Positions 1 to 13,780 of a DNA stretch of 64,000 nucleotides are shown piece after piece; within the stretch, counting starts at the first letter, position 1, and the number at the start of each line of letters is the position of its first letter. The stretch is from Mugil cephalus (lineage: Eukaryota > Chordata > Actinopteri > Mugiliformes > Mugilidae). The notes under the pieces are model-generated. The model worked only from the letters and a program-made list of their open reading frames with translations. It ran no database searches and had not been told where the DNA came from. The stretch is taken from assembly GCF_022458985.1 (NCBI RefSeq), contig NC_061770.1, forward strand, positions 2,667,001 to 2,731,000, read 5' to 3'. Made by a program: the position numbers and the translations under genes.

Positions 1-48
1 GCATGTATAGTTTTACAGTCACAAATATGAGGATTTACAGTATTTTAC

Positions 49-3034
<2,986 letters not shown>

Positions 3035-3249
3035 TCAGTTTTGCCCTGGCTGCTAGAAATGTGTTCTTTTTTCCTGACCTGCAGAAGGAAGGAATGGAGG
3101 AAATCAAAATCACATGACTAACCGCTGTCCAAGGGTTGGTCACTTTTTTTGTCTTTTACTCTCATATGTTAATTATATTCTTGCGATGCATTTTACACCC
3201 TCTGGACATCTTTGTGGCAAACAGATTCACACACACTGTCTCTCTTGCA

Positions 3250-3251
<2 letters not shown>

Positions 3252-3312
<61 letters not shown>
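3252..3312. repeat. (CA)n microsatellite
   Basis: About 30 uninterrupted CA units in SLC35E2 intron 1. Read as protein it gives His-Thr repeats, so open frames there are artefacts. Confidence 0.98.
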
Positions 3313-3315
<3 letters not shown>

Positions 3316-4085
3316 TGGGGCTGTTAGTCACAAGGCTGCATAATATAAATTAAAATATAAATTGAAATTTACAAGATTTCCATGCATCAGCCTAGAATAG
3401 GAAAATTGATGAATCTGATCAAATACAGTAAAAATGTCAAATATCACTACTTTTCTTCTAAATGAAATGCTAACAATAGATAATGCATGGCTTTATACTA
3501 TAATGACTGTCAGATTAAAAACTGTTGTTTTGGAAGTATATGGGGCATTTCTGATATTTTATGGACAATAGTTAGTTTTTGTATTTTTTCAGACAGGCAT
3601 TTAAAGGGTTACAATCCGGAAAACTATTGAAATTCTGGTCGTTTTGAGTAGGTTAGAAGTTCTTGAAGTACTTTATGAAAAAAGTAGCAAAAAACACTGA
3701 GGCAAGAGGATTTTATGGCTGTTTCTTTATCCGTGCAGATGTTTGCCATGAAATTATCCAGTCGGTAGAGGAGGGCATAAGGGTTAAGTAAGTGAAAGAA
3801 AATGTCCCCTAACTTGACACAGCTTTTCTAGTAGATTTTGTGTCGTGCAGGTCTCATATTACACACTGAATAACATCTAATATTATTACCTCATACATTA
3901 AAAGCACTAAAAGGATTAAAAGGACATTTTCAACACCGTGAAACCGCTGACTGTGTTACATTACATACAATCTACTTACTGTATTTCACAACAACAGATA
4001 AACAAACTATGTAACGTTAAGTCGTGCAGCAACACAAGGAGATGTAAACTCAAGATGCAACGTTACCAAGAAGGCAGAGCCTTAC

Positions 4086-4300
4086 CTCTACTCAGAGTGG
4101 ACTCAATAAAGAGGGAGGCAGCCGAGCTTCATGAAAGAAGGAAGTTGCACATTGACGTTAGCTAGTCGCTGTGGTTTGCTGCAACTTGGGATGCAAAGGA
4201 GAGACACCTGGGCAGCCAGCAGCGGTGTCAGCCATGTTATACGACGAGGAGGTAGCTTCATGAAGCTACACCCACTACAGACAAACATTCACCCAATCTG
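4086..4300 (-). other. slc35e2: Probable noncoding first exon of SLC35E2
   Basis: On the minus strand the sequence ends in a good splice donor (exon edge at 4086, intron beginning GTAAGG) after a stretch with short ATGs but no long reading frame. It sits 1.2 kb upstream of the first coding exon, with nothing else between except intronic sequence and a CA repeat. The 5' boundary is a guess. The exon would splice to an acceptor just upstream of the ATG at 2911 (two CAG acceptors occur within 15 bases). Confidence 0.5.
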
Positions 4301-4470
4301 TCCGAATTTGAGCTGGACACCTGACTACAATACGTGGCTGCTAACAATTAACGAGCAGAGTCAAGTTACCTCGACTCAGCGGCAACAGACTAAATTCTAA
4401 TCTCTTCAAATTAAAACTTGTTCGCGAGTTAGGGTTGCAAACTACACTCCTCGGAAGTGCAGGTTTATTT
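4300..4470 (-). promoter_or_regulatory. Putative SLC35E2 promoter
   Basis: A TCGCGAG core (near 4421-4428) and an ETS-like ACTTCCG on the minus strand (near 4453-4459) lie directly upstream of the presumed first exon. No TATA box was seen. This is inference from position and motif only. Confidence 0.35.
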
Positions 4471-4647
4471 TATTATGATACACTTCTTGAAACCTTTTTT
4501 TTATATATATATTTTAAATTACACTCTATTAATAAATAAAAATTTCCAGGAAAAAAAAAAACACACATGCTTTTATTTTTATAGTCCAGTCGACTGCTTC
4601 CGTATTAATTTCAACTTGACGCAAAACATTACATAGACCAGCCCACA

Positions 4648-4648
<1 letters not shown>

Positions 4649-4727
<79 letters not shown>
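4649..4727. repeat. (TATC)n microsatellite
   Basis: About 19 near-perfect TATC tetranucleotide units. Confidence 0.98.
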
Positions 4728-4785
4728 GTAGCTACACTCACACATATATATACGTATCTTCAGGTGGAACAGATGATAGACCATA

Positions 4786-4788
<3 letters not shown>

Positions 4789-4838
<50 letters not shown>
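4789..4838. repeat. (TG)n microsatellite
   Basis: About 25 TG units, 60 bp from the TATC array. The two form a compound, probably polymorphic locus. Confidence 0.98.
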
Positions 4839-4840
<2 letters not shown>

Positions 4841-5954
4841 AGGTAGTGTGCCATCACCTCATCAACTTGGCAGAGCTCTACAAGTCAAATGTTATATGTA
4901 CAAGGGTATGAAAAAGACAATCAAAATGACATTGGAATATTTTCATATATTCAAAAATAACTGCGAATCACTGCAAACACTGTAAGCACTGTCAGCAGAC
5001 ACTACAACTCTGACGGAGTTGACAATATTGACTTTTTTTAAATTTTATTTTTTATCCTAACCATTTGTTGTGCACTGAAGCCATTTTGTTTTGTTTTTCC
5101 TCAGTTGCTAGCTAGCTCTACCACCTACAATAAAATGTCAAATTTTATTTCACAGTTACTAAGATCATAATGATGTAAAGATGGTGTTGACATGTACAAG
5201 CTGTGACTGCAGTGATTTCAACAATCACCATGAACAGGAAATGGAAAAGGGATCCTCAGGGCCATAGCTGCCCACAATATGTCCTGATTTATTCAAGTTT
5301 AAAAAAAAAATAAAAATAAATAAATAATAATAATAATAAAAAAAATCTGAGTTGACGGAGAATGAGGACACACTTTTGATAGTATTTTGGTAGTATTTTA
5401 TGAAAAATATAATTTGAGGTACATTTTATGTATCATTTGATGTATTAATGATCATTTCCTTTCATTTGATATGTACGGTTATGCATTAATAGCACTTTTT
5501 TTTGGTAGTTTGACATTGTGACCTTTTGCTGAGGATAGACCAAAAATGTGCATTTCCTGTGTACAATGCCAGGGTTTTAACAAACTGTGCTGAAAAAATA
5601 AAATAAAAAATGAAATCAGTGTTATGCACATACAAAATTCATTTACATGTAACCTTTTAACTAGGTTTATGATTAATATCTTGTCCTGTAAGACAGGTTT
5701 TGTCCCTTATCTCAAGAATCAGTGATAAGTTTAACCAGTCCATAGCTGATTAGTTTAAAGCTGACACAATAAGTGTTTCTACTCTACTGTTTCTACTACA
5801 ATCTGTAAAAATAGAGTTTTGCGGAGTCTAAAAAACAGTTACAAGACTTTTTTTGGACAACTTTCACCACAAAGAGTTGATTGTCTGGCTAATGTCTTAA
5901 TAAAACTTGTGAAAAGCCTGTGAAGCCCAGCAAACATCATGCAAGATGCAGGTA
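4839..5954. other. Intergenic, nothing recognised
   Basis: AT-rich spacer with an A-rich low-complexity stretch around 5300-5345. No convincing exon, RNA gene or mobile element was seen. Confidence 0.6.
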
Positions 5955-6830
5955 CGTCCTGGATACTGTGCTGCCCGGAGCGCAAAAGTGACAAATTAAC
6001 ACTATTATAAATAAAATGTTCATTCTTAATACTCTGTTGAGAGTCCTTTGCAGGCAATGACTGCCTGACGTCTGGAACCCATGGACATCACCAAATGTTG
6101 GGTATCCTCCTTTGTGATGCTTTTTTGCTGCAGCAGTCTTCAGTTTTTGCTTGTTTGTTAGTTTTCCTGCCACAGACACTTTTATCTTAATCAAGTGAAA
6201 TACATGCTCAGTCAGCTTGAGATGTGATGAATGCCACTGAAGAATGTTTCACTTCCTTGTATTAAAAAACTCCTGGGTTGCTTTTGCTGTTTGTTTTGGG
6301 CCATTGTCCATCTGTTCTGTGAAGTCCTGGCAAATAAAGTTTGCTGCATTTGGCTGAATCTGAGCAAAAAAATATATTTCTATAAACTTTAGAATTAATC
6401 TGGAAACACTAGTGACCCAGTGTCACTGGAGACCCTGTATGCCCATGCCATTTCACTGTGTCCACCAAGAAACAGATGAAACAGGTGAAAAAGGTTGATG
6501 TTAATGTGGTTCTAACTATTCTGAGAAAAATGTATTGTATTGTGTCTCCTTTCGGACAGTCCATAGGGGGAACTTTGAAACAACCTAACATGCTGTGGTG
6601 TCATGTAATAAATAGAGAAGTAAAAGTCAACAGTGAAGTTCCAAACTATTTTGGCAGAAGCCTTGGCAGCATTGTGTTTTCCTGTTGTCCATCTCTCCCA
6701 TTCTCATGAAGAAAATATCATAATAACAATTTGAGAGAATCAAATATTTGACAAATGACTCAAGGAGTTCAACTCAGTCTATTTCTTAATTAGTGCTTTG
6801 AAAGCTTTGACCTCATAAAACACAACTTAA
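5955..6830 (-). mobile_element. Tc1/mariner-like transposon remnant, copy 1
   Basis: The minus strand carries a broken frame resembling the C-terminal half of a Tc1-type DDE transposase: an acidic DN-PK motif near 6300, a region corresponding to the family's SPDLNPIEH block, then SVAGKLTNKQ and a C-terminal segment GFQTSGSHC. It holds stops and frameshifts. It continues rightward in sequence shared with copy 2 (13755-14665), so the repeated cassette is longer than the transposase fragment. No terminal inverted repeats were identified. In this copy the second D of the DND motif reads G. Confidence 0.7.
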
Positions 6831-6847
6831 TTTAATCATAGTCTTAA

Positions 6848-7118
6848 TAATCTCATCTCATCTTGTACTACCGTTTATTCTCACTAGGGTCGCGGGGGTT
6901 GCTGGAGCAAATCCCAGCTGTCATCGGGTGAGAGGTGGGGTACACCCTGGACAGGCTGTCAATCTATCGCAGAGACAAACAACCATTTGCACGCACACTC
7001 ACACCTATGGTCAATTTAGGGTCACCAATCAGCCTATTCAGCATGTCCTGGGAGTTGGGAGGAAACCGAAGTACCCGGAGAAAACCCACGCAGACAGAGA
7101 AAGGCCCGAGCTGGGGAG
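6848..7118. repeat. Common teleost dispersed repeat
   Basis: Contains the widespread fish consensus segments 'gtacaccctggacaggc', 'gggaggaaaccgaagt' and 'acccggagaaaacccacgc'. It abuts the left (3') end of the retroviral remnant and replaces the expected 3' LTR. I recognise the sequence from many fish genomes but am not sure of the family name (possibly a LINE 3' end or SINE-like unit). Confidence 0.75.
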
Positions 7119-7390
7119 AGCTTACTGACCTGTGAGTATATGTAGCTCAGTAGGCCCACGACCACCAATCCAGCACCAGACAGATAACCAGGATGATCAT
7201 TCTCATAATTCCTCTTTTGGGCGCGTCTTGATCTTGAGTCGTCCCAGGAGGATGTGGTGTATGTGGTCTTGCCCCTCCACATGTTCACAATCAGCACTTG
7301 CACAATTCCTTCAACCAGGCAGAGGACCCTGAACCCCTGATTTTCGATCCAGAGCCCTGTGCGGCAGAACATAAACCATATGACTTCCAA
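7119..7390 (-). pseudogene. Downstream retroviral ORF with one membrane segment
   Basis: An open minus-strand frame from 7390 has a hydrophobic stretch (AGLVVVGLLSYIY) after a basic/acidic region. Past about 7119 it reads into the neighbouring fish repeat, so its native C-terminus is lost. It follows the env-like tail, where simple retroviruses have only the 3' LTR. It may be a frame-shifted piece of env or a separate accessory gene. Confidence 0.3.
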
Positions 7391-7552
7391 TGTGACAAAC
7401 CTTGCTACATCTCCATCAAATTTTTTGTGTTGTGGGGGATTCAGTCCAATTTCCCATATCGGTGGTCATCTTGAGTGTCTTTACACTGTTCTTTGCTCAC
7501 CTCGTTCGTAAGACATGTCCAGTTGCGGGTTCATGACAAGCAGAATCCCTTA

Positions 7553-8548
7553 CTTGCAAGGCGATCCCTCCTCGCGTAGGAGGAGCTCCAACTCCTCCTT
7601 GTTCTTGGGCATAGTCTCCTTTCTCCGCCACCCTCTGCAGAGTCCCTTGACTCCAGACTTGATCAGTCCTCCCAGAAGTGGTGCTAGTAGCATTACCCCA
7701 TTCCGATAAGTGCATATGGCAGAATCATTTTGATAACCCCCCAAAGTTCCGATCCCAGAGCTAATGCTCTGTCTTCAATCTTCTCTCCCTGGGAACTTTC
7801 ACAGCAGTCTCTAACACTGTTCTTCCATACAATTCTGGTACGGTGCAATTGTGCCCATTCCATTGCAACCAATATTCTTGTGGCTTCTCACAGGTCCCGT
7901 TGTTGTATATCTTGTTAGATTCGATCCATTCAAATCCTTCAATTTCTTTCCCCTTGCACAGGCTCTTGCGAAAGGCATGCTCCTCCAGCTTATTGAGCTC
8001 TGCTTTGTTCACAGTGGGCACTGGTTTTCCAGCAATCCGTTGCCTCCTGCCTCTATTCTGATCCCTCCCTACCGGTCCAGGACCTAGGGCCAATTCCTCG
8101 GGAGGAAGGACCAAGAGGCACCAACCTGTACTACAGTGTCACATGTATGGATGCATGGGGCCACCAGGAGGCGCGATCCAGGGAGAAGAGCAAAGAGTTT
8201 GATGTCACACCAGAGGTGTGGTGGAGGGATGGCGTAATCCAGCTGCCTGGAATTTGGGCATGCGCTCGCAGTGGTTTCTCGGATGCTGCAGCTCTCGGTG
8301 CTCCGGGTTGAAAGGATCCAATTATGGTATGCTATGGTCACCAAGTCATATGCACCCAGGGCCCATACATTCCCTTTCCATATGCCGTAGGGAACCTCTG
8401 TGATGGAGGCATCCGCTAACTGCCTAACCTCCCCTTGGGACTCAGAGCCCTCCGGGTTATAGACACTCCAGCCCCCCGAGTCCTCCAGATATGGAACTCC
8501 ATCCCCCTGGGTGTAGATTTTATCCTTAATTCGGCAAGCATGATCCAA
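7553..8548 (-). pseudogene. Env-like glycoprotein remnant (frameshifted)
   Basis: Three successive minus-strand frames cover this region. The middle part (8114-7761) has two N-glycosylation sequons (NGT, NCT), paired cysteines and a basic run (RGRRQR) that may be a furin-type cleavage site. The last part (to 7553) carries a hydrophobic anchor (GVMLLAPLLGGLI) followed by a Lys/Arg/Glu-rich tail, the pattern of a transmembrane subunit. Frameshifts and stops separate the parts, so no intact protein can be made. Assignment as env is from architecture and position, not from a recognised family match. Confidence 0.45.
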
Positions 8549-8590
8549 GGTGACTCAAGCGGTCATGTCCATTACTCCTTTTTCCCACCG

Positions 8591-10997
8591 TCAGCCACCT
8601 GCTGGTGGGATAGTTGGAGAGCGTCCTTCTGACAGCTTTTTGTATTCGTCTCCTCTAGGTGCTCTCTGGTCGGAAGGTCTGCTGCTAGGAGCGTTGGTTG
8701 GGGGACCATGTGTGGCAGGTTGTTGATCCACCTTTCTTGGCTGGTTCCATGTGTTCGGTAGGGGCTTTGGGGTTGCCACCTTCTGTTGATTACGTTGACT
8801 CCCCTCGACCCGCCTTACTTCCTCGAACTTCCTCCTGAGATCCCATTTCTTTACTGTTTCCATAATCTGATCTGGGGTGCTGTTCACTGTATTCAAGGTG
8901 ACAAAATCCAACTCACCCCTTAGGCAAGGACCATTCAGCTTAAAATCTGCCCTTGATCCAACTGACCACACGCTTTTTCAATCTGTGCATTCTCATCGTA
9001 GATGTCCTCTGATTATCACTCATGCAGGTCCTCACCATAGGCCAATTTTGCCTCAGGTAATCCTGCAGGCTTTGCGCTGGAGGCTTGTTATTCACCAGCA
9101 TCTTTCTCTTCTTGAATTCCTCAAAGCTGGAACTCCCCCCTGATGCTGCAGGTGCACCAGCCCCATTGGTACTCACAGCTACATCCTGAGTGGGCCAACA
9201 ATTTTGCAGCTCATCTCTAACTCGGGAAGATGTCTGTGGTTCGTTGTCATCGCTGGAGGATATCTCCTCTACTCATTGACTTTCAGTATCTTTTGCATAC
9301 TTGAGAGCAGCTTTCTTCAGACGCTGTAGCATGACATTATGGGTGATGGCCAGGAACGCTTTCTTAAAGTTTGTGGTCAAGGGATCATAACTCCTTAGCA
9401 TAGGATAGATGGGTGCCATCAGAAAGTTAGCCCGCTCTCTCACAGTCACTTTCACTGGCAACACAACCTCCTCGTCCAACCGTTCCCCCCATACCTCTGG
9501 AACTCTGTGGTCCCGCTGTCCGGCTTCGGGTATATAAGCCTTCCTCCCGTCCAGCGTCTCCATGTATCCAAAGGTAATGTGGCGGGCCATCCTCTCTGAG
9601 GTGTGCTAAATCATGTACACCGGTGTCCTCTTATTTGCCTCTGTCCAATCCTCAGCTCTACAGCTCTAGTGATGCCTCCCTGTCTCACAGAGGCCATGGT
9701 GTCTGCTTCTTCATCGTCATCCTCCTCACCACCGCTACTCCTGCCACCGTCACTGCCACTGCTGCTGATCTCTGGATGGCTGCTTGCACGGGTCGGTGGG
9801 GTGGCAGTCTCTCTCTGTGCACTCTGTTCTCATGTAGATGATCGCCCCTGGCTCAGCATGCTGGACGCCCCATCTTCTGGCCTCTCCTCATAGGTTACAG
9901 CCGCAACTCCAGGGGTTCTCTCGTTTTGCATGCCATGGTAATCCCATATCGGCCCCAGCCTGATCTGACAAGGACCAGTTTCCCGATCCCTGACCACGCT
10001 GATGCCTCCACCACATGTATCCGGCCGTCTTTCACCATGGCCTTCTCCGCCACCAACCATGGCAGGTTACCAGACCTTATTCCATCAACACACATCGTCA
10101 CTCTTTTATATCCTGCGTTGCTGGCAGATCGTAATCCTCTTTCTGGAACATTGACTAACTCCTGCTCATAATTCTCCTCATAGTCCCATATTGGAACATG
10201 TATTATGGCGAAATAACTTGAGCAGCTGCCACTAATGCTCAAAAGTAGCTCCCCTTTTTCCCTCTCTTCTACCCCCAGTCCCTTAACCTCTCTCTGGCTC
10301 ATCTATGAAGCTCCTTCTTGAACTTATGCCGGGGGTTGGTTAGGATAATTAGTCGATGTCCCTCAAGGTCACACGGTTCACCATGGTGTTGATGCATCAC
10401 CGTCTGGCCCTTCCACCTCAGAGTCCCCACAGGCATAGGGGATAGCTTGGCGTGCCAGTCTGTTTGGTTCTCCTCATTGGTTAACTCCCTGGAGGGTTTC
10501 TCCCTCAGTGACTTATTCAACTTTTCTTCACGTTCCTCCATACGCTGCAGATACGCCCGCATCATGTCGGGTGTCTCCGAGACTCACTTGAATTTGTCGG
10601 GTAAAGCAGCCAGTCCAAGCGTCGTTCACTTTTCATCTCATTCCAAGGATGTGTCCTCTGCCCGGGGGGATCCTCAAAAATGTGAGAGGACTCCTTGTCA
10701 AATTTCCTTAGTAAATCCAGATAATGTTGGTCTATTGATCCAGTTCCAGACTCATTCCCCAACGTCTTGGTGATGGCGTCATAGTCTCCCTGGGGACTTA
10801 TATATGTATATTATACATGCTGCCACTGGCTGGGTCCCGTCCTCTAAGCTCCCGGGCCTTATCACTCTCACTGCCCATTCTAACCAGGTCTTTATTGTAT
10901 CCTTTTTCGTCCCTGGTTTGGGAGATCGCACCACATGCACCCTTATCCGCCCCTGCACCTCATCGGCTTCCCCATCCCTGCATGCCTGGTCCACCAT
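8591..10997 (-). pseudogene. Gag-like polyprotein remnant (frameshifted)
   Basis: A series of broken minus-strand frames (10997-10779, 10762-10562, 10565-10299, 10302-9895, 9590-9273, 9176-8940, 8971-8591) follows the primer site. They are rich in charged residues. The final one is basic and rich in Pro, Gln and Asn, as in a nucleocapsid. I see no CCHC zinc knuckle. Position directly after the leader suggests gag. Multiple stops and frameshifts make it nonfunctional. Confidence 0.45.
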
Positions 10998-11203
10998 TTT
11001 CCCCGTTTATATTTCAGGGATTGTGGTGCACCTTATTGTTACATGCTTCCGAACAATGGGGTCCCATGTGCTGTAGCCCTCTGCAAGTCCTCAGTTAAAT
11101 CCTCACCTTCGGGAGCCCGCTGGCTGCTCAGACCTGGGTTAATTCATTGAGCTCTCTGTGCCCCCCTTTGCCATCTCTCATCTCGCGAAGTCGCTTACTC
11201 TGC

Positions 11204-11224
11204 CACACCCCATGTTGGGCGCCA
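11204..11224 (-). other. Retroviral primer-binding site (tRNA-Lys type)
   Basis: The minus strand reads TGGCGCCCAACATGGGG starting at 11224. This differs by one base from the complement of the tRNA-Lys(1,2) 3' end as I know it (TGGCGCCCAACGTGGGG). Two bases separate it from the LTR edge TGTTAG (11227 on the plus strand), the expected spacing. It fixes the orientation of the provirus as minus. Confidence 0.8.
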
Positions 11225-11226
11225 CG

Positions 11227-11650
11227 TGTTAGATCCCACAAGTGCAGCTTCTCCGTTTATACAGGGTTATGGCTTCACATCAGCACAGTATTACCCCAAC
11301 TGAATTCAATGATAGCACTACTCAAGCTGTGGGCGGGGTAACTCGCCTGGTTTCTGGGCACCTTTAATCCTGATGTCTGCCCCGCTTCCTCTCATCCCCG
11401 AAATTGCCAGTCAGGGAGGCTTCCCGCAGCTGGGTCCGAAGTTGAGTCCCGTCAGTTGTGGTGGCTTACCCTTAATGGGTCTGTGCCCTTGGTATGTGCC
11501 AGGTTAAAATTAAAAGGCTAGGCTGAAAGCCCTGGGAACATAAACTAGACGGCGGACTCAGTAGACTAGTGTGACCAATAAGAGCTAGGTGTTAGAGCTA
11601 CCATTTAAGTAGTCTATAATTTTACTGTCACGTGACTATCTGTACCAAAA
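11227..11650 (-). repeat. Retroviral 5' LTR (outer boundary uncertain)
   Basis: Begins with TGTTAG on the plus strand (ending CTAACA on the element strand), two bases from the primer-binding site. Sequence remains GC-rich to about 11.6 kb and then changes to AT-rich spacer, which I take as the rough outer edge. A TATAAA on the element strand lies at about 11255-11260 and an ATTAAA near 11363. No second LTR was found for comparison. Confidence 0.45.
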
Positions 11651-12565
11651 AATAGGGAAAATAATTGTCAAGAGAATTCTTCTGACTTTTTGCAGGTTCA
11701 TCTTTAGCAATTCAACAGCTCAAGAATCAATCAAAACCAAAATAAATAAATCAAATAATCCATTGAAATACTAATAACTATAATCGTTTTTGTGATGTAA
11801 TATAAAATTATTGATCAAAAAGAATTACTTATGAGCTGGATGGATGGAGTAGGGGTATAGAAAATGTCCAAATCCAGTCATTTTACTGCTGCAGTACGAG
11901 TTGGTGAAATAGGGAAGTCCCAATGAACGATGTTTCTGTCCTTTTGGTAAATCCCTTAACTTGCTTGCATTGTAATCCAAGATGTCTCCTCGACCCTGTA
12001 CAAAATCCAAGAAATAGAAATCCAGAATGTGAAAGATAATCCAAGCTTCGACTGCTAGGCAGGGGGAATGCAGACAGAACTTTTAAAGCCAAAATAGCAC
12101 TGCAGGGGAGTTGGCCCAGTCCACATGCTGTACAGTCCGTCAGGGTGAAAATCCAGTAATACACTTCTGCATTACATCTTTTATACTCTTAATTTTGGGA
12201 CACGTCCTATTTCCAACACATCATCATGACTGACCATCGAACCATCACCCTTCTCCAATAAGGGTGTTACACTCATGACTTATTCATTAATACTTGGGCA
12301 TCAGATCATTTTCTGTATTTTTCCACTAACTGCGTGTTTGGACATGTCCTGACCTGTCAATTATTAGTAACGTATCTTCAACTTTTATTCATTTTAAATT
12401 CTGTGTACAATATGCATTCGCTGAGAATCAACACTTTTAATCAAAATTACTTAAAATCATAAAAATCATTCTTTAAAAATGATCAATTCAAGTTCTGATT
12501 GCACACCTGGTACCGTGCTTTAGGCTGTTGGTTAACTGAGATCTCAACTCACTTGACAACTTATA
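11651..12565. other. Intergenic, nothing recognised
   Basis: AT-rich spacer between the retroviral LTR and a LINE. No exon, RNA gene or clear repeat was seen, though part could be outer LTR sequence. Confidence 0.5.
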
Positions 12566-13780
12566 TTCTTTTTTTTGAACCAAGTATTTATTGGCATTCG
12601 CATGTATTAACATGCATATACTGGATTACATCAGATTTTCCTTAGTTACATACATATGAAAGAGAGGAATGTTTAGACTAAACAGTTAAACCAAAAACAG
12701 TTTGGCAAATAACACAACAGATTGTTACTTGTAGTCCTCTGCATGAATCCCAAATACACTTGGACAGATCTCCTGAGACAGCCATTTGACAGGTCTTCAC
12801 ATAGACAGACTTAAGTATTTGCTTATAGGAGCCCATCTTGTTGTCAAATGTCCATCTTGAGATGAAGGTGTGCTGTGTTAGCTATGATAATCAGAATCAG
12901 AATCAGCTTTATTGGCCAGGTATGTGAACACATACAAGTAATTCGACTCTGGTCACTTTGCTCAATGGCACAACAAAATAAAAAACAACACTTGAATAAG
13001 CATAAAAAGAAAACGTATGAAAAAAGAATAGAAAAACTGCTCAACATAAATAGACTTTCAGAATAAAAAAATAGAATATACATCTATGCATCTATATATA
13101 TAGTATATAGACTTACAAAAGGACTTACAATGATACAATGATAAACTTATCATCTTCCTCGCTATTAATAATAGGACATGTAATATTTAAGCTTCTCTTT
13201 TTCCTATCTTCCCTTAGGGAGTGCTCCAATCATAAGAAAATTGTGTTCAATATATAGATAATTCCTTTCGAATTCCCTCCCAATAATTTTTTAAACTTTG
13301 GGCAGTCCCAAAATATGTGTGTGTGGTCTCCTATCTGGTGACAATCCCAGCACAGATTTGTTTTACTACTGTCAAATTTGAAAGTTATGGAGGGGCTTCT
13401 AAAATATCTAATTTTTAATTTCCAGTTGAATTCTTTCCACATTGGACTACTGGTCATTGTGTGTGTTCTTCCCATCATGTATCTTTATTAATATGATTCA
13501 TTTCAAACTCCCATTTCCCTTTTAAATCCAGAGCATTCCCCGACATCAACCAATTTAAACATTTGTAAATTTGTGAAATTACCTTAGTACCTTTCCTTTC
13601 TTTTATAATATTTATAAACAGGTCTTCTATAGGTGGGTGTTGCTTCTGCAGTGAACGCCACTCTTTGCGTGACATTAAGTAACGACAGCTGGGATTAGAC
13701 AATAAGCGTATCCCAGCTGTCATTAGGCCGGAGGCGGACAGGTCACCCGCACTGTGCTGCCCGGGGTGCCAAAGTGACAA
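12566..13780 (-). mobile_element. L1/Tx1-like LINE, 3' end, minus strand
   Basis: Minus-strand frames at 13780-13475 and 13478-13230 encode the far C-terminus of a LINE ORF2. The later one has a Cys/His block (CWDCHQIGDHTHIFWDC) typical of L1-clade proteins, preceded by sequence with the character of the thumb/connector region. The 5' part is missing, the usual outcome of truncated reverse transcription. The frames are broken. A shorter dispersed repeat is nested within it at about 12.89-13.08 kb. Confidence 0.65.
12889..13085 (+). repeat. Common teleost dispersed repeat nested in the LINE
   Basis: Begins 'aatcagaatcagctttattg' and continues 'ggccaggtatgtgaacacat', a consensus found throughout fish genomes, and trails into A-rich sequence. 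It interrupts the LINE, so it inserted later. Confidence 0.7.

Larger units (their letters stand above)
7119..11650 (-). mobile_element. Endogenous retrovirus remnant, minus strand, pol absent
   Basis: Read right to left: one LTR-like block starting at 11227, a tRNA-Lys-type primer-binding site (11224-11208), a leader, broken gag-like frames (about 11.0-8.6 kb), then broken env-like frames (about 8.55-7.55 kb) and a further membrane-domain ORF (about 7.4-7.1 kb). About 4.1 kb lies between the primer site and the left edge, too short for a full provirus. I see no protease, reverse transcriptase (YxDD), RNase H or integrase motif. GC content is clearly higher than in the surrounding AT-rich spacer, which supports a foreign insertion. 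No 3' LTR copy was found at the left end. The genus cannot be assigned. Confidence 0.7.

Noticed and set aside
3114..3353. Open frames with His-Thr repeats
   Set aside because: Pure translation of the CA microsatellite.
4764..4985. Open frame with Val-Cys repeats
   Set aside because: Translation of the TG microsatellite.
10562..10762. Possible N-myristoylated Gag start (MGNES)
   Set aside because: The first codon on the element strand is TTG, not ATG, and the frame continues upstream, so no myristoylation claim can be made.
11204..11224. tRNA gene
   Set aside because: Only the 3'-terminal complement is present; no cloverleaf. It is a retroviral primer site.
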